From Capsicum annuum (lineage: Eukaryota; Streptophyta; Magnoliopsida; Solanales; Solanaceae), in the NCBI RefSeq assembly GCF_002878395.1, contig NC_061118.1:132239769-132303768 (forward strand): a stretch of DNA of 64,000 nt, written 5' to 3'. Both the position numbers and the translations under genes were made by a program. Position 1 is the first letter of the stretch, and every line of letters starts with the position of its first letter. Shown here piece by piece: positions 9,537 through 19,500 of this stretch. The notes beneath the pieces were generated by a model. It saw nothing but the letters and a program-made list of their open reading frames with translations, was not told the origin of the DNA and did not search any database.

Positions 9537-11909
9537 ATGAGCTTGGAGAAGTATTTTTGTAAAGTTTCAAAAATAATTTCAACGTCTCAAAATCAATCCA
9601 GCCGAGATGAAGATGTTGATCAAATAATAATACCATCTCAGTTTTCTCAGAGACAAAAATTTGATGTAAATGATTTAAAGGCTGACCCCGCTGAAAGACC
9701 TTCGATTTTGAGTTATCCTCCGAATATTCGTGATGAGATAAGAAGGGCATACATTCTAAAACATTCTTTCCAACCTCGAGATCATGAGTTTCCTTAAACA
9801 GACTTTTCTGGAGCTCCACATTATTTTTTTCTAAATGGTTTGATGAATGTTCTAATTGATTGGAATATAGTGTAAGTGCAGATGCAGCTTATTGTTTACC
9901 TTGTTATTTATTTCAAGGCGAAAGCATTCATCAAGGTGGTGGTAATACATGTTCGACGAAGGGATTTAGAAATTGGCACAGAAAAGATAGCTTTGCAACA
10001 CACATTGGTCCTCCGAATAACATTCATAATCAATTAAAAGGAAGTGTGAAGATCTTATGAGAGAAGAACAATCTATTGAGGCTGTATTTTACAAGTTGGA
10101 TGAGAAAAGTAAGAATGAATATCGAGTTCGGTTAAATGCTTCAATCGATGTGGTCCAATTTCTTCTAAATCAAGGTTTAGCACTCCGCGGTCATGATGAA
10201 AGTGAATCATCCTTGAACAAAGGTAATTTTCTTAAAGTACTTTCTTGGCTTGCAGATAGATGTGATGACATTAAACCTTATGTGTTAGAAAAAGCTCCAA
10301 AAAATAATAAAATGATTTCTCATGATATTCAAAAAGATATTGTGACCGCGTGTAAGATTGAAACAATCAAAGCTATATCAAAGGATTTAGATGGTGACTA
10401 CTTTGCTTTGTTGGTTGATGAATCAAGAGACGTATCACGCAAAGAGCAAATGACTATTTGTTTACGATATGTTGAGAAAAGGGAATTTGTGATGGAAACA
10501 TTTATTGGACTTGTTCATGTTAAAGATACTAGTGTTTTATCTCTGAAGAAAGCAATTGTGGATGTACTTGCTCACCATTCTTTAACTTTAGCTTATGTAC
10601 GGGGGCAATGTTATGATGAAGTAAGCAATATGAAAGGTGAGTTAGGTAGTCTTAAAATATTAATTAGACAAGAAAGTAGATCGGCTCACTCGGTTCATTG
10701 TTTTGCTCATCAACTTCAATTGACTCTTGTTGTGGTTTCTAAAAGGTGTGTTCAAGTAGGAGAACTTGTATTATTGACTTCAAATATTTCGAATGTGTTG
10801 GGGGCTTACTTTAAATATGTGGATAAATTTCGAAAATCTCAAAAATAAAAACTCCAAGAGGCATTAGATATGGGTGAGCTAGAAACGGGTAGAGGTTTGA
10901 ATCAAGAACTTGGTCTTATTAAAGTCAGTGACACTCATTGGGGATCTCACTACAAGTCGTTTGGAAACCTTATTAGTAACTTTGCCTCCATTATTGATGT
11001 ACTTGATTCTCTTGTTGAAAATGCAAGTACTTCAGAAGAAAAAGCTAGCGCATCGGGATTTCTCAGAAGTTGTCAAACTTTTGAGACTGTTTTCTTGTTG
11101 CATTTGATGACTGATGTTTTAGGAATCACAAATGATCTTAATATATCATTACAGAAAAAGGAACAGGATATTGCTAATGCCATGATTCTTGTAAAACTAG
11201 CAAAGAGAAGATTGCAAGCATTACGAGATAATGAATGGGATCCTATTTTAAAAAAAATGTTGGTTGAAATTCGCTTAAAGAAAAGGTCGAGGCATTTTGT
11301 ATCAAGCATAGTATTCCATTACCCAATTATGATGAGTCATATGCTAACTCAGGGAGATCATGACATAAAGTAATTGATTATACTACTTTGCACTGTATTG
11401 TGTGGATGTGTTTTATAAAATTATTGATTGACAGCTACAAGAACTTAATGACCGTTCCAATTGATACATTTTCTAGTTTTGACATCCAAAAGATATTGGT
11501 GATGGCTAAATTATATGCTGATGACTTTGATGAGTTCAACATGAGGGTTCTTGAGAATCAAATTGTTAATTATATTATTGATGTTCGTGATATTGATAAA
11601 CGATTCTCCAATTTAGGCAGACTTGGGGAACTTTCAAGAAAGTTGGTTGAGACAAAGAAGCATTTAACCTATCCTCTTGTATTTTTCTTAGTAAAGTTTG
11701 CTTTGCTTCTACCCATTGCCACTGCACCAGTTGAAAGAGCATTTTCGGCAATGAAGTATATCAAAAATGATTTGTAGAATCGAATGGATGATGAATTCTT
11801 AGATAGTTGCATAGTGCCTTATGTAGAAAAAAGAGTATTTAAGAATGTTTCTAATGAGTGTATTATAGAAACATTTCAAGGGATGAAGCGTCGCCGAATG
11901 CACTTGTAA
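9537..11909 (+). pseudogene. hAT transposase (TTF zinc finger, DUF4371, hAT dimerisation), multiply broken
   Basis: Relics of one transposase occur in order. The N-terminal segment (9,537-9,797) includes KADPAERPSILSY and RDHEFP. The TTF-type zinc-finger region (about 9,860-10,060) includes DAAYCLPCYLF. The DUF4371/RNase H-like core (10,057-11,373) has LLVDESRDVS with the first catalytic Asp, the SNMKGELG segment and AHSVHCFAHQLQLTL. The C-terminal dimerisation region (about 11,640-11,909) includes PVERAFSAMKYIKNDL. Disabling lesions: stops at 9,795-9,797, 9,857-9,859, 10,846-10,848 and 11,775-11,777, frameshifts near 9,830, 10,045 and 11,355, and apparent loss of sequence near 11,450. The expected Gly-Tyr-Asp of the second catalytic motif reads QCYDEV. 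The protein cannot be made; the element could only move with a transposase supplied elsewhere. Confidence 0.9.
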
Positions 11910-12123
11910 TTATATTTTATAATCAAGCTTTTATTAATAGAATTTGCTTTGTTGACTTTTTTATATTATATGTTTCAACTTGTTATCCTATATGTTTTTT
12001 TATGATTAGTTTGGTTCAAAGATTCTTCTTCTTCAATATACGGTTTACAATATTTTTTTATGACCCGCTTCTTCTTTTTTTAAAATATGAACACCCTTAA
12101 CCAAAATCCTGGCTCCACCACTG

Positions 12124-12131
12124 AGTGCTCC
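12124..12131. repeat. Right target-site duplication of the hAT element
   Basis: AGTGCTCC, identical to 8,655-8,662. Confidence 0.9.
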
Positions 12132-12239
12132 TGCATAAAATATGCACTATAGTCAATACATAATTTACCTAATTTTACTCCAAAATGATTCTACATATAC
12201 TTTTTTTTGTCTAACTGATATATCATAGGAAATCAAGAG

Positions 12240-13012
12240 TTGTCTCAGGTTGTTGGGATTAGGATCTCAAGTCTTAAATTAGTGTCGAGATAAGAATTTA
12301 AGTTAGTGGTGTGAGTCAGATCTCGGGTCGGGGTTGAGAGTTAAATCTTGGTCAGTTTTATGAAAGTCAAGTCTCGAGTCAGGGTAATGATATAGGTCTC
12401 GAGTCGGTGTGGAAATTAGGGTCTCGAGTCGGTGTAAGAATTTAGATCTTGAGCTGGCATAATAGTTGGGTCTCGAGTTTGGATCTTGAGTAAGTCGGGT
12501 TTCAGTTTAAGGTTAGGGTCAGGAGTCGGGATTCAATTTTGGGATCTCAAGTCGATGTTGAGTTTTTCGGATCTCGAATCAGTGATGGGACTTGAGCCTT
12601 CGATCGATTTTGAATTCGGGTCTCAAGTTAGTATCAAAAATTGGTCTTGGGTTGGAAATCGGGAGTCAGGTCTCGAGTTAGGTTTGAGATTAAGATTTTA
12701 TGTCTCAAGTCGATGTCGAGATTATGTCATAATTTTGTGTTGGGATTTAAATCACGAGTCGAGGGTAGGAGTTAGATATGAGACTTAGAAGTCAAGTCTC
12801 GAGTCGGGGTCAAAATTAGGGTCTCAAATTGGTGTCAGGATTTGGGTCTTGAGGTCGTTATAAGGAATTGGGTCTCAAGTTGGGGTTAGGAGCCAAAAGT
12901 CGAGTCTCTTTTAAGGGTGGAGATCAGATGTCGAGTCGGAATTTATTTCTCGAGGTCTTGAGTAGATGTCTTGATTTGGGTCTCGAGTCAGTATCGCTAG
13001 TCGAGTCGGACA
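12240..13012. repeat. Degenerate CTCGAG-rich minisatellite
   Basis: About 770 bp of G/T-rich DNA built from variants of GGGTCTCGAGTCGGTGT joined by variable linkers, recurring roughly every 25-40 bp. TCTCGAG or TCTCAAG cores recur more than fifteen times. The spacing is irregular, so the array is old or was never strictly periodic. An open frame across 12,486-12,788 is a by-product of the repeat, not a gene. Confidence 0.8.
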
Positions 13013-13764
13013 AAACTAATTAAATTTTTTCTATTTTATTCTTACAATTGATATTCTTTGTAACCCTAAACAAATTAATGTGAGTATATTTTTCATAAAT
13101 GATCTTGATGTCCATCAACATAAACTAAGGGTAAATCAGTAAAATTAATTATCTTACTTATGATTTTTAAGTAGTGTGTAAAATGAGAAGTGGCCAAATA
13201 GTGGGTATTTGATAGGCTTATAGCTTTTGGTCTAATGGCCAAAATTCATAAGTCAGGCTTCTTAACTTCAAAGTAAGTGCTTAAAGCATTTTTTATTTTA
13301 CTCAAACACTCTAAAAATAATTAAAAGCTATTTTGACTTTAAAATAGTGAGTAATAATTTAAAGAGTCATGAATAAAAGTTAAATAGCGATCCTAATAGA
13401 GGCTATCTGGTGACAACATTTCTGCTCGAGTAATGGACCAAAAACAATTGGGTTGTTCACTAACGAATCTAAAAAAAAGAAAAATTTTCATAAGTAACAA
13501 ACTTATAGCTATAATTAGAACTTTTATAGCAACCGTTTCATAATTATAAAAAATGAAAAGTTGTATTTTGTATTTGATAAAAGTGTTGCTACTAAAATAC
13601 ATATAAAACAAAATTTTCTGTCTTTCTTTTATTCAAATCAATTGGGTTAAATAAGGAAGCACTAAATTCTTTTTTCATAAATTACTGCAGTAGATTCCTT
13701 TTCCATAGATTACTCTTATTTTAATTAGTAAATTCATTTTCCAAATCAAACTCAAATCTGAAAT
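13013..13764. other. AT-rich intergenic DNA
   Basis: No coding signal. AAGTGCTTAAAGCA and TTTTGACTTTAAAATAG motifs near 13,270-13,350 look like part of a diverged MITE but no paired ends are evident. Confidence 0.4.
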
Positions 13765-13844
13765 ATTATTATATTCATGATCTTCAAAAATTCAAAATAA
13801 AACATCATTATTGTTTTTTCTCTCTTTCACACTCTTATATCTCA

Positions 13845-14160
13845 AACGTTTTTTTCTTGTTAGTATATTTTTTTATCGTTTTAGTTTTTTATTTTGATTT
13901 CTTTTTTCTTTCCACTTTATTTTCTCTTCTTTTTTTTCTTTCTCTTTCTTTTTCTTTTTCGTTTTCTTTTTTTTTCCTTTCTCATATTTTTTTCTTTTCC
14001 TTTTTTCCTTTTCTTTTTTTTTGCTTTTATTTTTACACCTCTATTTCTAAATTCTATTTGTCTTTCTTTTCCCCCCTCCCTTTTCACTTCTTTTTTTTTC
14101 AGATTTTTTTTTCTTTTTTGTCTTTTTCTATTTTTCTTACTCTTCTATTTCTATCTTTTA
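13845..14160. repeat. Pyrimidine-rich low-complexity tract (left arm)
   Basis: Almost pure T/C over about 300 bp with CTTT-like units. Open frames here (13,857-14,240) translate to Phe/Leu/Ser strings and are not genes. Confidence 0.85.
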
Positions 14161-14346
14161 TTTTTAAAAGACAAATATCTATATCACATATACATATTCG
14201 AAAAAGTACACAAAATAAATTGACATATAGATCTGCATAGCTATTTGCAGTACAAAACATACATATATATGTGCATATGTATTTACAGAAATATATATCT
14301 GACTCATATGTATATATAAGCATATAGGACACAAAATCTCTATAAC

Positions 14347-14690
14347 AAAAAGGACATCTATATACATATACATATACGTAATCAAAAGATAGATGATACA
14401 TATTTTAAGTAAAAAATACAAATAAGTATATATGTTACCCTCTAAAATGACATAAAACTATTCAAAGACAAATCCAACACCGTAGACAAATACATATGAA
14501 TATGCATTTGTATATACAAAAAGGACAACTAAATACATATACATATAGGTAATCAAAAGATACATGATACATATATTAAACAGTAAAAAAATATAAATAA
14601 GTACATATGATACCCTCTAAAATGACATAGAATAGTTCAAAGACAAATTTAACACCGTAGAAAATACATATAGCTCTGCATATGTATTTA
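14347..14690. repeat. Tandem duplication (period 171 bp) in the left arm of palindrome 3
   Basis: Copies begin with AAAAAGGACA at 14,347 and 14,518. Both contain the TAATCAAAAGATA block and end near AACACCGTAGA. The right arm has only one copy, so the duplication happened after the palindrome formed. Confidence 0.8.
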
Positions 14691-15011
14691 CAAAATACAT
14701 ACCTGATCCATATGTATATTCTTGTTTTATATGAGTCATCTTTGTACTTTGCAAATACAGATGAAGATATATAATAGTTCTGTCTGTTACTGTTTAATAT
14801 GAATATGATATATATTTCGAAAATATATCTCAGAGTCATATTTGTATTTTTTTATAGTAATATACATATGGATCAGACATGTATTCTGTAAATACACATG
14901 TAGAGTTATATGTATTTTTTTGTAATATAATATATATTATATTAAAGAAAACATATACATACTATGTATTTTGTATTATTTTTTTGTGAAAAGTACATGT
15001 AAGTTCAATAG

Positions 15012-15230
15012 GTGTTGCATAATCATATATTTATGGCAAGAGTACTTTCAAGGTTTGCACCACATATAGAATGTCACACAGTCAATGATATTAAAAAACG
15101 TATTAAGGCGATGTTATCAAAGGAGCAGTACACGATTTTTTTTCATAAGAATATTTGTGGTGTCTATATGAACAAAAAGAAATGTATAGTTCAAGCGTAA
15201 CTAGGCGGATGTATTATGTCACAAATGTAT
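15012..15230 (+). pseudogene. Short coding relic, possibly DUF1985/Ulp1-transposon type
   Basis: An open stretch of about 62 codons (15,012-15,200), continuing past a stop, contains VNDIKKRIKAMLSKEQY followed by a hydrophobic segment. Its order of basic helix, Glu-Gln and short hydrophobic strand reminds me of the DUF1985 region found in plant MULE-type elements that carry Ulp1-like proteases. This is a weak resemblance from memory. It sits between the arms of palindrome 3, the place expected for a transposon gene. It may equally be unrelated. Confidence 0.28.
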
Positions 15231-15639
15231 TATAAATTTTTTGGGGGTATTTGCATATATTTGTATTTTGTATATATAAATGCATATCAATGTGTATTTT
15301 TGTACGGTGTTGAATTTATCTTTGAACTGCTCTATGTCATTCTAGATGGCAACATATCTATTTATTTGTAATTTTTACTGTTTAAGATATGTATCATGTA
15401 TTTTTTGATTACCTATATATGTGTATGTAGTTGTCCTTTTTGTTATAGAGATTTTGTGTCCTATATGTTTATATATACATATGAGTGAGATAGGTATTTC
15501 TGTAAATATATATGCAGATACATATGTATGTGTTTGTACTGTAAATACATATCCAGATCTGTAGGCCTATGTATTTTGTATATTTTTTGAATATGTGTAT
15601 GTAATATACATATTTATTTTTTAAAAATAAAAGTTAGAG

Positions 15640-16160
15640 GTAGAAGAGTAAACAAACAAAAAAAATAAAAATAGAAAAAAAAAAGAAGAAAGATAAATAG
15701 AAGTGTAAAAATCATAAAAAAAAGGAATAAAAAAATAGAAAAAAAGAAGAAAATGAAAATAGGAAAAGAAAAAAAGATACGAGAAAGGAAGAAAAAAGAA
15801 AATGAAAAAGAAAAAAATATAGAAAAATGAAAAAGGAAAAAAAAAAGAAATAGAAGAGAGAAAATAAAGTGGAAAGAAAAAATAAAAAAGAAAAAGAAAT
15901 CAAAATAAAAAAATTAAAATGATAAAAAGATTAGATGAAAAAAAACTAATAAGAAAAAAAATTAGAGATATAAGAGAGTGAAAGAGAGAAAAAATAATAA
16001 TGATGTTTTATTTTAAAATTTTGAAAATCATGACGATAATTATCTTCAAATATAAGAAAGAAAAAAAAATGAAAAATAAAAAAAAGAAAAAATAAAGTGA
16101 AAAGAAAAAAATAAAAAAAATAAAAAGATAAAAAATTAAGATGAAAACAAAGTAGAAAAT
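15640..16160. repeat. Purine-rich low-complexity tract
   Basis: Almost pure A/G on the plus strand for about 500 bp; mostly the inverted partner of 13,845-14,160, extending about 110 bp beyond the palindrome. It ends about 290 bp before the bL17 start codon. Confidence 0.85.
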
Positions 16161-16289
16161 ACGACTATGTTGGGACAGTGGGGAAGTAAAATAGTTGAGT
16201 GAAAATAGAAAAAAAATAAAGTAGTGAGAGTAAAATAAACACTTATCTGAGTAAAATAATTTTATAAAAATATTTCAATTTATTGTAAT

Positions 16290-16450
16290 TATAGTTTAAG
16301 AAGGGTGCTCGTGTAATTTTATTTTTATTTTTTCAAAAGAAAGAATGAAACGGGTTGTGGAACCTCTCTCCACTAAAACCTCAAAAATCAGGGTTTAACA
16401 CTCCCACGATTCTTCTCCATTTTCCCCTTTTCTCATTCTTCTTCGCCAAA
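16290..16450 (+). promoter_or_regulatory. bL17 proximal promoter and 5' leader with a telo-box-like motif
   Basis: The 160 bp before the ATG switch from A-rich to CT-rich sequence, as plant 5' leaders often do. AGGGTTT (16,390-16,396) is the reverse complement of AAACCCT, the core of the telo-box common upstream of plant ribosomal-protein genes. No clear TATA box precedes it. The transcription start is not determinable from sequence alone. Confidence 0.45.
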
Positions 16451-16506
16451 ATGACGAAATTCAGGAAATTGAATCGTCCAACTGGACATCGAATGTCCAT
16501 GCTCAG
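16451..16506 (+). CDS. RPL17: bL17 exon 1
   Basis: Encodes residues 1-18 and two bases of codon 19. The ATG follows a CT-rich leader, and the conserved N-terminus begins exactly there. The donor is CAG|GTTCCT. Confidence 0.92.
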
Positions 16507-19500
16507 GTTCCTATTTTCTTCCTAAATTTACTTTCCTAGTCGCTCTTTGTGTAAGCTTATATATGTATGTTCATTTTAGGACAATGGTGTCGCAATTAGT
16601 CAAGCACGAGCGCATTGAAACCACCGTTGCTAAGGTAATACTAACATTTAATAGCTTTGGTTATTTCCATCTTTTTGGGCTGCACATTTGGCAAAAGTTT
16701 CTACCATGCTGTTAGTTAGTACCAGTTGCATGTTGCAAGTTTCATATATCAATAACTGCACTTGTAATGGATAATGTCAGTTGTGTGGGGGAATATTATT
16801 GTTTGATTACTATATTTAGACTAGCTAGTCATGATCTTAATGTTTTATCATTTGAAGTAGCAATTTCCTTTCTTTTGTTTTTGTTCACCATGGTGTCTAG
16901 GCCAACTTTCGCACAACTCGATTAATTTCACAGGATACTTGTCACCTCCCACCAACAACAGGTACGAGGTAACTCTATCCACCAAGGGTAGGATGGGTAG
17001 GAACTCTTGGGTGCTAGCAAATTCCTATCATCTGTTTGAAAAGATACACTTGGTTAATCTTTTAAGCCTTTTTATTGTGCTGGCCAATTTGCTCTCTGGT
17101 GAAATAACATGGATGGGAATTTTAGTCATGGATCACATTACAACAAGAAGATACCCAGTGTAATCCCACAATGGGGTTTTATCCCTATCTTTGTGGGGTA
17201 GAGAGGTTGTTCCAAAAATCCTCGGTTCAAAAGAAGTGTAATCAAAGCAGCCATGGACCACATTAATAATTATAAAATCAAAACATTGACTTTTGAAGCT
17301 GGATTCTCAATCCTTTTTGTTAATTACTAACCGATTGCAACCTTTGGAACATGGGATGATTGGCCCGATGCTCTTCTCATCTGCACTTAAAACCAGGCTT
17401 AGTTCGCATGGAGCAGGACTCAAACCTGTGATCTAAGTCACAAGTCCCTCAACCTTTGCATCTTAAACTAAGCCCTGGGGGCATGTCTGAGCTCCCTATC
17501 TTGTGTTCCGCTTTACGTATATTGGAATGCCTTTGTGGGGTATCCCACTAGCCCTTGATGTATCTCCTTTTGGGATCTCGTGGTGAACATTTTTTGTGTT
17601 TTTTTTAACTTTATGTATTTGCTTCAGCTGCTTCAGCTTCCCTGTTTGGGTGGTTGAGAATTTTTTTTTTCTGATGCATTGTTTTCTTTGTATTGTAAAG
17701 GGACTCATAACACATGGAGAGTCCATTTGTAAGTTGGGATCTGGTTCTGTGTTTGGGGATCTTGGTGTCTATTAGTCTTCCTTTTACTACTAAAAAGGTT
17801 GTTCCGTTGTGATCAAAATCGAGGATGTCCTCTCTTCGTTAGAGGATTTGGGATGTAGGATATGGGAATAGATTACTTCCCTTCAATCCTTTGAATTGGT
17901 GATTATGAATGTGTTTGGTTTCGTGGGGGCCTCATAGGAAATATTCCTTTAACTGATATTTGGAGATGTTACATGACCTTATCCACAACATCATAAATGC
18001 TCCACTCTTATAATCTTCCAACTCAAAGAAACACTTAATTTCATGGAAATTCATTAATATGATAATATACTAGCCCTTTCTCCATTTAATTGGTAATCTG
18101 ATGTACCTCAAGTTATAAAAACTTATTCTAGGAGGCCAAACTAAGCAATTCGAAAACTTAGTAACTGTCATGAGACAGTTACACATGTATTGGGTGGTTT
18201 TGTCTGTAGAAAAAGAGGCAGGACAGTGGACAGATATTCAGAAAAGAAAAGGGAATCTTTTGGGAGAGTTCTAGCCTCTCGAATGTCTAGGAATGCTGTA
18301 ATTTGTGTAATCTTAGTAGTATGTACTGTATTAGTGAATTTCTTACATGTGTTAGGTTGTATCTAACAGTATTAGCAGTTTCGTAGTGGCTGTCTTCAGA
18401 TTTATTGTTGTAATATCAGTATATCTAGTGTAAAACATCAATATTTGTTTCTCTATTTACTGTTTTTTCGCAGTAAGTCTATCAATTTGGTACCAGAGCA
18501 GTAACGTTCGGGTATGGTGAGTAAAATGGAGGGACGCGTCGAACAGGTAGAGACTAATTTGACAGGGGTAAGGGAAGATGTCAGAAAACTGCAAGGATGG
18601 TTTCAAGAAATGAGAGAGTCTCTTGCAAGAATTGAAGCTCAAGGACGAACTATGATGGAAGAAGCATCCCCTTCTCAAGCCAAATCCATCGGAAACCAAG
18701 AAGAAGGAAGCAATGTCAACTCGGTTGGAGAAAAAGATGGGAAGAAGTTTCAGAAACTACAATTACCAGTTTTCGAAGGAGAGGATCCTTTAGGATAGAT
18801 TTTCAGAGTGGAACGATATTTCGCAGTGAATGAAATTTCTGAAATGGAAAAATTATGGGCAACAGGTGTTTGTTTGGAAGGAAAAGCCTTAAATTGGTAT
18901 TATTGGATGGAATCTCGGCAACAAATGTCAACCTGGGAAGACTTCAAAAGAGAGTTGTTGAACCAATTTCATGATACTCAAAAGATCAACCAATATGCTG
19001 TCTTAATGGGGCTGAGGCAGATTACCATAGTCGCTGCGTTTCATGAAGAATTTGAAAAGGTGTCAGCATCTATGACTGAGGCATCTAATGATAACTTTCA
19101 TTATCAGGAGCATTTCTGAATGGATTGAAAGAGGAAATTCGAGCAGAAGTGATGCCGTTACGGGGTCAAACATAAAGAGAGATAATGGAGATGGCTCAAA
19201 AGGTGGAGGATCGAAATTCTGTGTTGCAACAAGTTCATAGTTCTAAATTTGAACCAACCAGAGGAAGTTTAAACAATAAACCGGTTGGGTTTAGAACCAA
19301 TTGTCATCGAGTTGCAAACGTCCTTGAAACACGGGACTCAAGAGTCGGAACAACAAGTCATAACACTGAACAATTGCATCCTACCGCAAAGTCGACTAGC
19401 TTTAACTCTTTAGTAGCAAAATCCGAGGGACAATTTAGATGGTTGACCGATTCAAAATTTGCTCGGAAAAGACAATTAGGGTTATGTTTCAGATGTGATG

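Larger units (their letters stand above)
8663..12123 (+). mobile_element. Complete hAT DNA transposon, 3,461 bp, inactivated
   Basis: Terminal inverted repeats are CAGGGGCGGAGCTACGG at the left and, read inward on the minus strand, CAGTGGTGGAGCCAGG at the right. The element is flanked by exact 8-bp direct repeats AGTGCTCC (8,655-8,662 and 12,124-12,131). Inside is a decayed transposase reading left to right. Together these make a structurally complete, formerly autonomous hAT element. A tRNA-like SINE segment lies near the left end. Confidence 0.93.
13765..16052. mobile_element. Large palindrome 3 (about 2.3 kb), possible long-TIR MULE
   Basis: The left arm (about 13,765-14,710) and right arm (about 15,290-16,052) are inverted copies. 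Landmarks are AAATAAAACATCATTATTG with its complement near 16,000, the CTCTCTTTCACACTCTTATA block with its complement near 15,970, AACACCGTAGA (14,674) with TACGGTGTTG (15,303), and AAAATCTCTATAACAAAAAGG with its complement near 15,440. Long terminal repeats around a short possible coding relic suggest a Mutator-like element, but no transposase or 9-bp duplication is evident, so an inverted duplication is equally possible. Confidence 0.78.

Noticed and set aside
12486..12788. 100-codon open frame in the CTCGAG minisatellite
   Set aside because: The repeat unit happens to lack stops in one frame; no domain and no splice or promoter context.
13857..14240. Open frames of 109-127 codons in the pyrimidine tract
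   Set aside because: Translations are almost only Phe, Leu and Ser, the product of CTTT-type low-complexity DNA.
15712..15903. Minus-strand open frame in the purine tract
   Set aside because: Same low-complexity artefact as its palindromic partner.
17375..17480. tRNA gene on the minus strand
   Set aside because: Box-like motifs are present but the cloverleaf is degenerate and the sequence lies among SINE fragments.
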